Shown here in pieces: positions 1-7,398 of a stretch of 64,000 bases of DNA. The notes under the pieces were generated by a model. That model saw only the letters and a list, made by a program, of their open reading frames with translations, had not been told where the DNA came from and made no database searches. Numbering within the stretch: position 1 is the first letter of the stretch; every line of letters begins with the position of its first letter. The stretch is from DASYLJ01 sp964432595 (GTDB lineage: Bacteria; Desulfobacterota; Binatia; DP-6): contig CAYSOF010000001.1 in the NCBI GenBank assembly GCA_964432595.1, positions 62,001 through 126,000 of the forward strand, read 5' to 3'. The position numbers and the translations under genes are program-made.

Positions 1-1
1 G

Positions 2-331
2 GCGTCGGTGACGGTCGAGACCGAGAAGCCCTGCACCCCCGAGGCGGCGGCGGAGGCGATGCGGGCCTTCCGCGGCGACTACGGCGGCATGGACCTGCCG
101 TCGGCGCCGTCCCGGCCCGTCGTGGTGCTCGACGATCCGTTCCGCCCGCAGCCGCGGCTCGACCGCGACACCGAGGGCGGCATGGCGACGAGCGTCGGTC
201 GGCTGCGCGCCGAGCCCGCCCTGCCCAACGCGATCAAGTACGTCGCGCTGTCGCACAACACGCGGATGGGCGCGGCGAAGGGCCTCGTGCTGGTCGGCGA
301 ATACCTGCATCAGGCCGGCCTGCTGAAGTAA
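2..331 (+). CDS. asd: Aspartate-semialdehyde dehydrogenase, C-terminal part (gene enters from the left edge)
   Basis: The open frame is already running at the window edge, so the N-terminal NADP-binding and catalytic-Cys parts are missing. The visible roughly 109 residues end in a dimerisation/closing region with DRDTEGGM, VGRLR and the segment SHNTRMGAAKG, which matches the C-terminus of archaeal/fungal-type aspartate-semialdehyde dehydrogenases (usual form SHNT-x-x-GAA). The family reduces aspartyl phosphate to the semialdehyde in lysine, threonine and methionine synthesis. A GTG at 8 is only an internal codon. The next gene follows after 30 bases on the same strand. The family call is fairly firm; the exact subfamily is not. 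Confidence 0.75.
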   Translation, partial: ASVTVETEKPCTPEAAAEAMRAFRGDYGGMDLPSAPSRPVVVLDDPFRPQPRLDRDTEGGMATSVGRLRAEPALPNAIKYVALSHNTRMGAAKGLVLVGEYLHQAGLLK

Positions 332-361
332 CGTCGTCGCCGCGACGGCATCGGAGGTCGC

Positions 362-799
362 ATGGAGATCCGTCGTGCGACGTCCGCCGACCGCGACGCG
401 GTCCTGACGCTGCTGCGCGCGCAGTTCGAGGAGCACGAGATCGCGGCCGACGTCCTGCCGCCCGCGATCGACGGCCTCCTCGCGGACCCTGCGCGCGGCG
501 AGCTGTTCCTCGCGATCGACGCCGGCACGGCGGTCGGCATCGCGGCGCTGCTCTACCTGTGGACGCTCGAGCACGGCGGGCCGGCGGCCTGGCTCGACGA
601 GCTCTACGTCGTGCCGGAGCGCCGCAACGCGGGCGTCGGCAAGCGACTCCTCGATACCGCGCTCGCAGCGGCGCGCGTACACGGCGCACGCGCCGTCGAT
701 CTCGAGGTCGACGCCGACCACCAGCGCGCGGCGCATCTGTATCAGCGCGCCGGCTTCCGTCCTCACCGGCGCGCGCGCTGGTTCCGTCCGTTGCCCTGA
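362..799 (+). CDS. GNAT-family N-acetyltransferase
   Basis: A 145-residue single-domain GNAT protein expected to transfer an acetyl group from acetyl-CoA to an unknown amine. Family motif A is visible around residues 83-96 (VVPERRNAGVGKRLL), with the R88-x-x-G91-x-G93 pyrophosphate-binding loop. The C-terminal motif B region (HLYQRAGF) is also present. GGAGG lies 4 bases before the ATG at 362, which fixes the start. The 3' end overlaps the convergent mutY gene by 37 bases, so there is no room for a separate terminator. The substrate cannot be told from sequence. Confidence 0.85.
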   Translation: MEIRRATSADRDAVLTLLRAQFEEHEIAADVLPPAIDGLLADPARGELFLAIDAGTAVGIAALLYLWTLEHGGPAAWLDELYVVPERRNAGVGKRLLDTALAAARVHGARAVDLEVDADHQRAAHLYQRAGFRPHRRARWFRPLP

Positions 800-1488
800 C
801 GCGAGCGGCAGACGACGGCGACCGGGCACGCGTCGCAGCGCGGCGTGCGCGCCACGCAGATCGTCGCGCCGAGATCCATCAGCGCCTGGTTCCAGTCCGA
901 CGACCGCCGCGGCGGCACGAGGCGCTCGGCGAGCGCCCAGATGCGCTTGTCGCGCTCCGCCGACTTCTTCGCGCCGCGCACGCGGAACACGCGACCGAGC
1001 ACGCGGTCGATGTTCGTGTCGACGGTCGCGACGTCGGCGCCGAACGCGAGGCTCGCCACCGCCGCCGCGGTGTAGCGGCCGATGCCGGGCAACCGTCGCA
1101 GCGCGTCCGGCTCGCGCGGGAAGATGCCGTCGTGCTGGCCAACGATCTGACGCGCCGCGGCCTGCAGATTGCGGGCTCGGGCGTAGTACCCGAGCCCCGC
1201 CCAGCTCTCGCGCACCGCCTCCGCCGGTGCGGCGGCGAGATCTTCGAGGGTGGGATAACTGCCGAGAAAGCGGCGGAAATAGTCCTCGACGCGCGCAACC
1301 TGCGTCTGTTGGAGCATGATCTCGGACACCAGCACGGCGTACGGATCCGTCGCGCCCCGCCAGGGAAGGTCGCGGCGATGCCGCCCGTACCAGCGCAGCA
1401 GGCGGCGGCGAAAATTGACAGCCGGCTCCGAGAGCGCACGGCGTCTGCGCTCCCGACTCGATCGGCGAGCGGTTACAATCCCAGCCAT
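763..1488 (-). CDS. mutY: A/G-specific adenine DNA glycosylase MutY
   Basis: A 241-residue base-excision repair glycosylase that removes adenine mispaired with 8-oxoguanine. Visible features are LPWR near residue 41, the catalytic-glutamate segment SEIMLQQTQV (Glu56), a helix-hairpin-helix LPGIGRYTAAAV near 133-144, and catalytic Asp157 in VDTN. The 4Fe-4S loop is C-X6-C-X2-C-X5-C near the C-terminus. It is about 100 residues shorter than E. coli MutY and lacks the NUDIX-like 8-oxoG recognition domain. The frame extends upstream to 1530, but the ATG at 1488 avoids overlap with the divergent gene that begins 3 bases away. Confidence 0.9.
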   Translation of the reverse strand: MAGIVTARRSSRERRRRALSEPAVNFRRRLLRWYGRHRRDLPWRGATDPYAVLVSEIMLQQTQVARVEDYFRRFLGSYPTLEDLAAAPAEAVRESWAGLGYYARARNLQAAARQIVGQHDGIFPREPDALRRLPGIGRYTAAAVASLAFGADVATVDTNIDRVLGRVFRVRGAKKSAERDKRIWALAERLVPPRRSSDWNQALMDLGATICVARTPRCDACPVAVVCRSRQGNGRNQRARR

Positions 1489-1490
1489 CG

Positions 1491-2312
1491 ATGGGGTGGC
1501 TCCGACAACGGCTCTACGATTCGGCGGCACGCGCCCTGACGAAGCCGCGCGGCGACTACCCCCTGCTCATGCAGAACGACCTCGGCGCGCTGCGCTCGGT
1601 GGTCCACAAGGGCGACGTCGTCCTCGTCGACGGCGACCAGCGCGTCAGCGAGGTCATCAAGTACCTGACGCAGAGCTCGTGGTCGCACTCGGCGATCTAC
1701 GTCGGCGACGAGCTGTGGCGTCGCTTCCCGGAGCGCCGGCCGGAGCTGACGGCGAAGTTCGGCGCCGACGCGCAGCACCTCATGATCGAGGCGTTGATGG
1801 AGAGCGGCGTCATCGCCTCGCCGCTCTCCAAGTACGTGTCGCACAACATCCGCGTGTGTCGTCCCCGCGGGCTGCGTCCAGAGCACTGCCAGCGCGTCGT
1901 CGACGAGGTCATCGCCGAGATCGGCTTCCGCTACGACGTGAAGCACGTGCTCGACCTGGCCCGCTACTTCTTCCCGGTGAGCCTGATCCCGAAGCAGCTC
2001 CGCCGCGCGGCGCTCGACCTGGGCAGCGGCCTCACCACCCAGGTGATCTGCTCGAGCATGATCGCGCGCGCGTTCCACAACGTCGGCTTCCCGATCCTGC
2101 CGCAGGTGACGCCGAGCACCGAGCCCGTCGCGCCCCGACGCTGGCATCATTGGCTGCGCGCGCCGCGCGATCCCTACCCGCATCTCTTCCGTCGCGAGCG
2201 GCCGACCTGCGTCACGCCGCGGGACTTCGACCTGTCACCGTGGTTCGACGTCGTCAAGTGGAACGCCATCGAGACGCGGCAGTTCGATTACCGGCGCATC
2301 CGCTGGGGCTGA
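1491..2312 (+). CDS. YiiX/YebB-like permuted NlpC/P60 cysteine hydrolase
   Basis: A 273-residue protein with the order of a circularly permuted papain-like (YiiX/DUF830) hydrolase. It starts with GDVVLVDG and the motif SSWSHSAIYVG, carrying the likely catalytic His66. The putative nucleophile Cys187 lies in QVICSSMIARAF, and acidic residues around Glu100-Glu104 could complete the site. Family members hydrolyse peptide, amide or ester bonds, often in lipids or peptidoglycan fragments; the substrate here is unknown. No signal peptide is evident. The ATG lies 2 bases from the divergent mutY start, so the two promoters must overlap. Confidence 0.7.
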   Translation: MGWLRQRLYDSAARALTKPRGDYPLLMQNDLGALRSVVHKGDVVLVDGDQRVSEVIKYLTQSSWSHSAIYVGDELWRRFPERRPELTAKFGADAQHLMIEALMESGVIASPLSKYVSHNIRVCRPRGLRPEHCQRVVDEVIAEIGFRYDVKHVLDLARYFFPVSLIPKQLRRAALDLGSGLTTQVICSSMIARAFHNVGFPILPQVTPSTEPVAPRRWHHWLRAPRDPYPHLFRRERPTCVTPRDFDLSPWFDVVKWNAIETRQFDYRRIRWG

Positions 2313-2356
2313 ATTTTCTCCAAGACCATGCGCCGCCGTCGGGATACACCGGTGCC

Positions 2357-2752
2357 ATGATGATCCCGACGATGCGCTACGACGACGCGGCGCGCATGAT
2401 CGACTGGCTCTGCGAAGCGTTCGGCTTCGAGCGGCGGTTCGTCGTGCCGGGCGACGACGGTACGATCGCCCACGCGCAGCTGTCCAACGCCCGCGGCATG
2501 GTCATGTGCGGCACGGCGCGCGACGACGAGTGGGGCACGTTCGTCAAGACGGCGCGCCAGCTCGGCGGCAGCAGCGGCAGCGTCTACGTCGTCGTACAGG
2601 ACGTCGACGCGCACCACGCGCGCGCGAAGGCCGCCGGGGCGGAAATCCTGTACGGGCCGCGCGATACCGACTACGGCTCGCGCGAGTACGCCGCCCGCGA
2701 CCCCGAGGGCCAGCTGTGGAGCTTCGGCACCTACGATCCGTGGAAGCAATGA
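2357..2752 (+). CDS. VOC (glyoxalase/bleomycin-resistance) superfamily protein
   Basis: A 131-residue protein with the repeated beta-alpha-beta-beta-beta pattern of the vicinal-oxygen-chelate fold. The start MIPTMRYDDAARMIDWL followed by FGF is typical of PhnB/glyoxalase-like members, and the end ARDPEGQLWSFGTY holds the usual final metal-ligand region. Reaction and substrate are unknown; relatives include lyases, dioxygenases and resistance proteins. The ATG at 2357 was chosen because the long open frame upstream overlaps the previous gene antisense-fashion and shows no homology. The stop is followed one base later by the next start, so the two are probably translated together. Confidence 0.75.
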   Translation: MMIPTMRYDDAARMIDWLCEAFGFERRFVVPGDDGTIAHAQLSNARGMVMCGTARDDEWGTFVKTARQLGGSSGSVYVVVQDVDAHHARAKAAGAEILYGPRDTDYGSREYAARDPEGQLWSFGTYDPWKQ

Positions 2753-2753
2753 C

Positions 2754-3146
2754 GTGACGCATCCGATCAAGCTGCCGCGCACCAAGGCCGACGCACGCGC
2801 GATCGAGCGGCTACGGAAGATCTGCCTGGCGCTCCCCGACGCCACCGAGAAGCTGGCGTGGGGCGAGCCGACGTGGCGCGCCGGCAAGATCTTCGCGCAG
2901 ATGGACACGCACCATCACGGCGCCGATCACGTCGCCGTGTGGCTGCCGGCGGCGTTCGGCGTCCAGGAGGCGCTGGTCGCCGCGCATCCGGCCGTGTTCT
3001 TCGTGCCGCCGTACGTCGGCGTGAAGGGATGGATCGGCGTCCGGATCGACCGCTCCCCCGACTGGAAGGCGATCGCGCAGCTGGTCGAGGATGCGTACCG
3101 GCTCGTGGCGTCGCCGAAGATGCTCGCGAAGCTCGACGCCCGCTAG
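2754..3146 (+). CDS. MmcQ/YjbR family protein
   Basis: A 130-residue protein of the MmcQ/YjbR (DUF419) fold. Typical features are LALPDATEKLAWGEPTWR near the N-terminus, then the strand HVAVWLPAAFG, and a C-terminal GWIGVRID-x-SPDW region. The fold resembles small DNA-binding or CyaY-like proteins, but its biochemical role is not established. GTG at 2754 is the start, one base after the stop of the VOC gene, which suggests translational coupling. No catalytic residues can be assigned. Confidence 0.75.
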   Translation: MTHPIKLPRTKADARAIERLRKICLALPDATEKLAWGEPTWRAGKIFAQMDTHHHGADHVAVWLPAAFGVQEALVAAHPAVFFVPPYVGVKGWIGVRIDRSPDWKAIAQLVEDAYRLVASPKMLAKLDAR

Positions 3147-3317
3147 CCCGCGTTGCTCTCCGCATGGGCAGCGGGCTGCCGACCACGGTCGCAGGGCGCA
3201 CGCGCTCGGTCGTCGCGCGCGCGATCGGCGGTCGCCGTCCGCTGGCATCGACGTTGCTCTGCGCCGGCATCCCACGCGCGCGGGTTGGCGGACCCCTCAC
3301 GAGTGAAGGAGACCGGA

Positions 3318-3521
3318 ATGGCAGAGTACACCAACGCGACCGCGCTGGCGCTCGCGCGTCAGCTGGGACCGCTCTGGGGACTCGCAGAGCATCAGCTGCC
3401 GACGACCGTGTTCGCCGGCGTGCTGAACGGGCTCATGGAATGCGAGGCGATCCTCGCCGCGATGCCCCAGGCGGAGCAGCCGGCGCCCATCACGCAGCTC
3501 GTCCCGGACTGGCTGCCATGA
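3318..3521 (+). CDS. Small AtzG/GatC-like amidase partner subunit (putative)
   Basis: A 67-residue helical protein just before an amidase, sharing a 4-base ATGA overlap with it at 3518-3521. GAAGGAG lies 6 bases before the ATG, so it is very probably translated. Its pattern is a conserved VFAGVLNGL helix, an alanine/leucine stretch and a closing EQPAPI. This resembles DUF4089/AtzG proteins, about 68-residue partners of AtzE-type amidases that play a GatC-like role. The assignment rests on size, motif pattern and position rather than strong identity. It carries no signal peptide, whereas its amidase neighbour does. An unrelated small protein remains possible. Confidence 0.5.
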   Translation: MAEYTNATALALARQLGPLWGLAEHQLPTTVFAGVLNGLMECEAILAAMPQAEQPAPITQLVPDWLP

Positions 3522-5056
3522 GCGCCGTCGAAGGCCTCACCAGACGCAACCTGCTGCGCGGCGCCGCGACGGCGGCGGCGCTGGCACCGGCACTGTCGGC
3601 GGTCCGGGCCCACGCGGCCGAGCCCTTCGGCTCGGCCGCGGCGATCCCCGACGTGCCGCTCTACGACCTCGAGGTCTGGCAGGCGGCCGACCTGATCCGA
3701 CGCAAGAAGCTCTCGCCGGTCGAGCTCGCGGCGGCGTTCATCGCGCGCATCGCCGCCACCGAGCCGGACATCGGGACGTTCGCCAACCTGTATCCCGAAG
3801 ACGAGATCATGGCGCAGGCGACGCAGGCCGCGAACGAGATCGCGCGCGGCCGCTACCGCGGGCCACTGCACGGCATCCCGATCGGCCTGAAGGACATCTA
3901 CTTCACGAAGGGCAAGGTGACGGAGGGCAACTCGAACCTCTACACGGGCTTCGTGCCGCCGTTCGACGCGACGTCGGTCGTGCGCCTGAAGGAGGCGGGC
4001 GTCGTGATCGTCGGGAAGACCGGCACGAGCGAGCTCGCGACGGCGGCCGGCTGGCCGGCGAAGAACCCGTGGGACTTCGCACGCCAGGCCGGCGGCTCGA
4101 GCACCGGTTCGGCGACGGGCATGGCCGCGTCGCAGTTCATGGTCGGCATGGGCACCTGCACGGGCGGATCGATCCGCGGTCCGGCGGCGAACTGCGGCCT
4201 CACCGGCTTCAAACCGACCTACGGCACCATCAGCCTGCATGGCATCTTTCCGCTCGCGTGGTCGATGGATCATCCGGGCCCACTCGTGCACAGCGCGCGG
4301 GACGCGGCGCTGGTCGTCGACGCGATCGGCGGCGAGGACCCGCTCGATCCGCACACGCGCAAGGTGAAGAAGTACGAGCTCACCCGCGCGCTCTTCTGGG
4401 ACCCCAAGCCGAAGCCGCTGAAGCGCGTCGTCATCGGCGTACCCGCCGAGGACGACTTTCTGAGCGGCGTCCCGAGCGACGAGCAGCTCGCAGCGTTCGC
4501 CGAGGCCGTCGAGGTGTTCCGCTCGCTCGGCGCCACCATCAAGACGGTCAGCACCAAGGTGCTGTTCCCGGGGCTCACGAGCGTGAGCTCGTTCTACGAC
4601 ATCATCCGCAGCGCCGAAGTGGCCGCGTACCAGTACTACAACCTGATCACGCAGCCGCAGAACATGTCGGCCGCCTATCTCGCGCGGGTGTCGTCCGGCG
4701 TCCTGATGCCCGGCCACGCCTACATGCAGGCGCAGCGGGTGCGCCGGCTGTGGCGCGACGGCCTGCTCTCGGTGTTCGACGAGGTCGACGTGCTGATCCA
4801 CTCGGCCGACAACATCGCCGGGCTGAGCGGCGGCGGGAACCCGCCCAACCCACGGCCGTCGAGCGGCAGCAAGACGAACCTCTGGAACCTGAGCGGGGCG
4901 CCGGCGGTCGCGATCCCGACGGGCTTCTCGTCGGCGGAGCACATGCCGCTGTCGATGCAGGTGGTGGGGACTCCCGGCAACGACGCGATGGTCCTGCGCG
5001 TCGCCGACGCGTTCCAGTGGGTGACGGACCACCACAAGGCGCGGCCGTCGCTGTGA
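3518..5056 (+). CDS. Tat-exported amidase-signature hydrolase
   Basis: A 512-residue amidase-signature enzyme expected to hydrolyse an amide with a Ser-cisSer-Lys triad. The triad residues are Lys125 (IGLKDIYF), Ser194/195 (GGSSTGSA) and nucleophile Ser218 (TGGSIRGPA). Position 214, normally Asp in GTDTGG, is Cys here. Residues 8-34 look like a twin-arginine signal (TRRNLLRG, hydrophobic core, AHA cleavage site), so the enzyme probably acts in the periplasm. The start overlaps the stop of the small upstream gene. The 3' end is crossed antisense by the glutathione-transferase-like frame. Substrate unknown. Confidence 0.85.
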   Translation: MSAVEGLTRRNLLRGAATAAALAPALSAVRAHAAEPFGSAAAIPDVPLYDLEVWQAADLIRRKKLSPVELAAAFIARIAATEPDIGTFANLYPEDEIMAQATQAANEIARGRYRGPLHGIPIGLKDIYFTKGKVTEGNSNLYTGFVPPFDATSVVRLKEAGVVIVGKTGTSELATAAGWPAKNPWDFARQAGGSSTGSATGMAASQFMVGMGTCTGGSIRGPAANCGLTGFKPTYGTISLHGIFPLAWSMDHPGPLVHSARDAALVVDAIGGEDPLDPHTRKVKKYELTRALFWDPKPKPLKRVVIGVPAEDDFLSGVPSDEQLAAFAEAVEVFRSLGATIKTVSTKVLFPGLTSVSSFYDIIRSAEVAAYQYYNLITQPQNMSAAYLARVSSGVLMPGHAYMQAQRVRRLWRDGLLSVFDEVDVLIHSADNIAGLSGGGNPPNPRPSSGSKTNLWNLSGAPAVAIPTGFSSAEHMPLSMQVVGTPGNDAMVLRVADAFQWVTDHHKARPSL

Positions 5057-5631
5057 CGTTCGGGCGCGACGCGCGGCCAGCGCTTCGCGTCGACGCCCTC
5101 GCCGGCGGTCGACAGCGCCGTCATCTGTGCGGCGACGGCGATGTCCGCGATGCCGAACCGATCGAGCAGCGTGACGCCGTCGGGCCGCAGCTGGCGATCG
5201 AGCCAGTCGAGCACCGGCGGCAGCTCCTGCGTCAGCAGCTCGTGGACGCGCGCCTCGTCCGCCGGCTGGCCGAGGACGTTCGGCTTGACGAACCGCTCGA
5301 GCACGATGCCGCCGGCGACGTCGAACAGCTTCGTGTCGGCGTACTCCTCGATGAAGAGGGCGCGCGCGAACGCCCGGTTGTCGGCCGGGTAGAGCGGCAC
5401 CTCGGGATGCTCGCGCTCGAGGTACTGGCTGATGACGGACGAGTCGGGGATGCAGGTCCCGTCGTCGAGCTCGAGGATCGGGATCTTGCCGATCGGGTTC
5501 TTCGCCAGCAGCTCCGCGGTCTTGGGCACCGGGATCAGCGCGCGCTCCTCGAAGGGAATGCCCTTCTCGCGCAGGACCGCGTGGACCTTCCGGACGAACA
5601 TGGACGGTCGGGCTCCGTGAACGATCATCAT
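4720..5631 (-). CDS. Glutathione S-transferase-like protein with an abnormal C-terminus
   Basis: The first 190 or so residues form a glutathione-transferase. The thioredoxin-like domain contains GKIPILELDDG and DSSVISQYLE, and a helical domain follows with DWLDRQLRPDG and GIADIAVAAQM. After VDAKRWPRVA the expected last 25-30 helical residues are missing. Instead the frame continues 112 codons antisense to the end of the amidase gene before a stop at 4720. This suggests a deletion or frameshift at the junction near 5057; the product may be a tailed or unstable variant. An ECF-type promoter (5654-5680) lies just upstream and a YCII gene precedes it by 55 bases. Confidence 0.7.
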   Translation of the reverse strand: MMIVHGARPSMFVRKVHAVLREKGIPFEERALIPVPKTAELLAKNPIGKIPILELDDGTCIPDSSVISQYLEREHPEVPLYPADNRAFARALFIEEYADTKLFDVAGGIVLERFVKPNVLGQPADEARVHELLTQELPPVLDWLDRQLRPDGVTLLDRFGIADIAVAAQMTALSTAGEGVDAKRWPRVAPERHSDGRALWWSVTHWNASATRRTIASLPGVPTTCIDSGMCSADEKPVGIATAGAPLRFQRFVLLPLDGRGLGGFPPPLSPAMLSAEWISTSTSSNTESRPSRHSRRTRCACM

Positions 5632-5653
5632 GGTGTGGCCTCCTCGGCCCCGT

Positions 5654-5680
5654 GACGAACGGGGAGCACCCGGATCGACA
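5654..5680 (-). promoter_or_regulatory. ECF-sigma-type promoter before the GST gene (TGTCGA-N17-CGTC)
   Basis: Reading the minus strand, TGTCGA (5680-5675) and CGTC (5657-5654) are separated by 17 bases. The same boxes, spacer length and flanking CCGGG and CGTTCGTC stretches recur upstream of the YCII gene. TGTCGA with CGTC is the pattern described for ECF42 sigma factors linked to DGPF/YCII proteins. No such sigma factor gene is in the window. Confidence 0.6.
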
Positions 5681-5686
5681 CTTCGC

Positions 5687-6028
5687 CTACACGACGGGGC
5701 GGACCTCGACGGACCCGGTCCTGGCCGTCGGGATCTGCGCGGCGAGCTCGAGCGCGTGGTCGAGGTCGCGGCACTCGAGCAGGTAGAAGCCCGCGAGCTG
5801 CTCCTTCGTCTCGGCGAACGGCCCGTCGGTGCAGAGCGTCCTGCCGCCGCGGACCCGGACCGTGGTGGCCGTCGAGACGGGCCGGAGGCGCTGGGCGGCG
5901 AGCAGGATGCCGAGCTTCTCGACCTTCGCACGGAAGGCCATGTGCTCCGCCGCCAGCTCGTCGAACCCCGGGTCGCCGGGCCACAGGCCGTTCGCTTCCT
6001 CGTCGGTCAGGATCATCAGGTACTGCAT
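5687..6028 (-). CDS. YCII-related (DGPF-domain) protein
   Basis: A 113-residue YCII/DGPF-domain protein. The name-giving motif is intact in CTDGPFAETKEQLAGFYLL, followed by the usual DLDHALELAAQIP helix. The N-terminus MQYLMILTDEE is also typical. Family members form small barrels whose role is unclear, but they are commonly controlled by ECF42-type sigma factors. GAGGAGG lies 5 bases before the ATG at 6028, so the longer upstream frame is ignored. It is followed by the GST gene after 55 bases. Both genes carry the same promoter type, which suggests one stress-type regulon. Confidence 0.85.
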   Translation of the reverse strand: MQYLMILTDEEANGLWPGDPGFDELAAEHMAFRAKVEKLGILLAAQRLRPVSTATTVRVRGGRTLCTDGPFAETKEQLAGFYLLECRDLDHALELAAQIPTARTGSVEVRPVV

Positions 6029-6052
6029 CGGACCTCCTCCTCTGCCCCGGGG

Positions 6053-6079
6053 GACGAACGGCCGCCCCCGGAATCGACA
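6053..6079 (-). promoter_or_regulatory. ECF-sigma-type promoter before the YCII gene (TGTCGA-N17-CGTC)
   Basis: On the minus strand TGTCGA (6079-6074) and CGTC (6056-6053) are 17 bases apart, 25 bases upstream of the YCII ATG. Boxes, spacing and flanks match the element before the GST gene. Two independent copies at two consecutive gene starts make chance unlikely. Confidence 0.65.
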
Positions 6080-6245
6080 CTCTCCTGCGAGGATGCGCCT
6101 GCGTGCGCCCGCCCGCCACGCATGGCGGGCCACACGTCGCGCGTCGACCGCGTGACGCCGGCGGCGCACGGACGTCATCGCAGGCGACCGCGACCTCGGC
6201 GCGGCGGGCCTTCACCTCTGGTCCCCGCCTTGCTGCACGGACGCC

Positions 6246-7064
6246 ATGCCCATCAGCCTGACGAGCGGCGTTCCCGCGCAGCGCGCACAGAACGCGCTCG
6301 CGCCAGCCACGGAGCGCGTCGGCCGCGCCCTGGAACGTCTCGCGTCCGGCCGGCGCCTCAACGCGGCCGTCGACGACGCCGCCGGCCTCGCGATCGCCGA
6401 CCGGCTGTCGCGCGACCGCGCGGTGACGGCGCAGGCGGTGCGCAACGCCAGCGACGGCGTGTCCGCGCTGCGCATCGCGGAGGGCGCGCTGAAGCAGGTC
6501 GGCGCGATCACCGGCCGGATCGCCGAGCTGGCGACCCAGGCGGCGTCCGGCCTCGTCGACGACGCGCAGCGCGCGACCATCCAGCAGGAGGTGTCGCAGC
6601 TGCAGGCCGAGGTCGACCGGATCGCCGCGACGACCACCTTCAACGGCCGGCCGCTGCTCGACGGGCAGGCGACGACCGTGTTCGCCGGCATCGCCGCGGA
6701 GCCCGGCTCGGTGGTCACGCTGCCGGCGACCGACGTCTCGGCGGTTGCGCTCGGCCTCGACGCGATCGACGTATCGACGCAGGCCGGCGCGCAGGCGGCG
6801 TTCGCCGCGATCGAGGGAGCGGGCACGGAGCTGGCGGAGCGGCAGGCGTCGCTCGGCGCGACGGGCGCGCAGCTCGGCTCGGTCGTCGATCAGCTGCGCA
6901 CGAGCGCGGAGCAGCTCGCCGGCGCCGAGTCGCGCATCCGCGACGCCGACGTCGCGGCGGAGACGGCGGAGCTCGCCGCCGCGTCCATCCGGCGGGAGCT
7001 CGGCGTCGCGGCCGCGGCGCAGTCGAACGTGTCGGCGCGCGACGCGCTCGCCTTACTGGGCTGA
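6246..7064 (+). CDS. fliC: Flagellin
   Basis: A 272-residue flagellin. The N-terminal coiled-coil domain has RLASGRRLNAAVDDAAGLAIADRL and VRNASDGVSALRIAEGAL. The C-terminal domain has RIRDADVAAETAELAAASI and ends in ALALLG, where most flagellins end in LLR or LLQ. The central variable D2/D3 region is almost absent, making it about half the length of enteric flagellins. Alanine content is high. The N-terminal stretch starts MPISLTS rather than the usual M-x-INTN. No other flagellar gene is nearby, so its expression and assembly partners must lie elsewhere. Confidence 0.9.
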   Translation: MPISLTSGVPAQRAQNALAPATERVGRALERLASGRRLNAAVDDAAGLAIADRLSRDRAVTAQAVRNASDGVSALRIAEGALKQVGAITGRIAELATQAASGLVDDAQRATIQQEVSQLQAEVDRIAATTTFNGRPLLDGQATTVFAGIAAEPGSVVTLPATDVSAVALGLDAIDVSTQAGAQAAFAAIEGAGTELAERQASLGATGAQLGSVVDQLRTSAEQLAGAESRIRDADVAAETAELAAASIRRELGVAAAAQSNVSARDALALLG

Positions 7065-7103
7065 ACCCTGGCAATCGCGACGGGGCCTTGGTAACGACGC
7101 CGC

Positions 7104-7394
7104 ATGCGGTTCGTCGTCGCCGTCGCGGCTGTGCTCGCCGCCGTTCCCGCCCTCGCCGCCCAGTATCCGGGCTGGGGCGACACCGGCTGGGTCTACGCCA
7201 GCAAGCGCGACTGCTGCATCGGCGCCATCGCCATCGCGCAGGACTACAGCGCGCAAGCGTGCGTCGAGTCCGGCGGCCTGCCGCGGCCGACGACCGGCCA
7301 GCAGCGCGGCACCTGTCAGGCGCAGTGGATGCAGGACGGCGAGGGCAACATGCTGTTCCGCTGCTACGGCGAAGCCGCCGTGTGGTGCCGGTAG
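7104..7394 (+). CDS. Small exported cysteine-rich protein
   Basis: A 96-residue protein of unknown function. A clear signal peptide (MRFVVAVAAVLAAVPALA, cleavage after ALAA) is followed by a short mature part with six cysteines (a CC pair at 37-38, then 53, 70, 87 and 95), enough for three disulphides. Aromatic residues are frequent (GWGDTGWVY). I do not recognise a family. It sits 40 bases after flagellin on the same strand and converges on a lipoprotein gene 5 bases away. An extracytoplasmic location is likely. Confidence 0.65.
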   Translation: MRFVVAVAAVLAAVPALAAQYPGWGDTGWVYASKRDCCIGAIAIAQDYSAQACVESGGLPRPTTGQQRGTCQAQWMQDGEGNMLFRCYGEAAVWCR

Positions 7395-7398
7395 CCGA

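Noticed and set aside
1471..1490. TACAAT at 1474-1479 as a -10 box for the YiiX-like gene
   Set aside because: No matching -35 box at 16-18 bases, and it would give a nearly leaderless transcript inside the mutY 5' end; too weak to list.
3147..3317. Gene in the 171-base gap between the YjbR-like gene and the small amidase partner
   Set aside because: Frames here are Arg/Ala-rich without start signals or similarity to known families; nothing supportable was seen.
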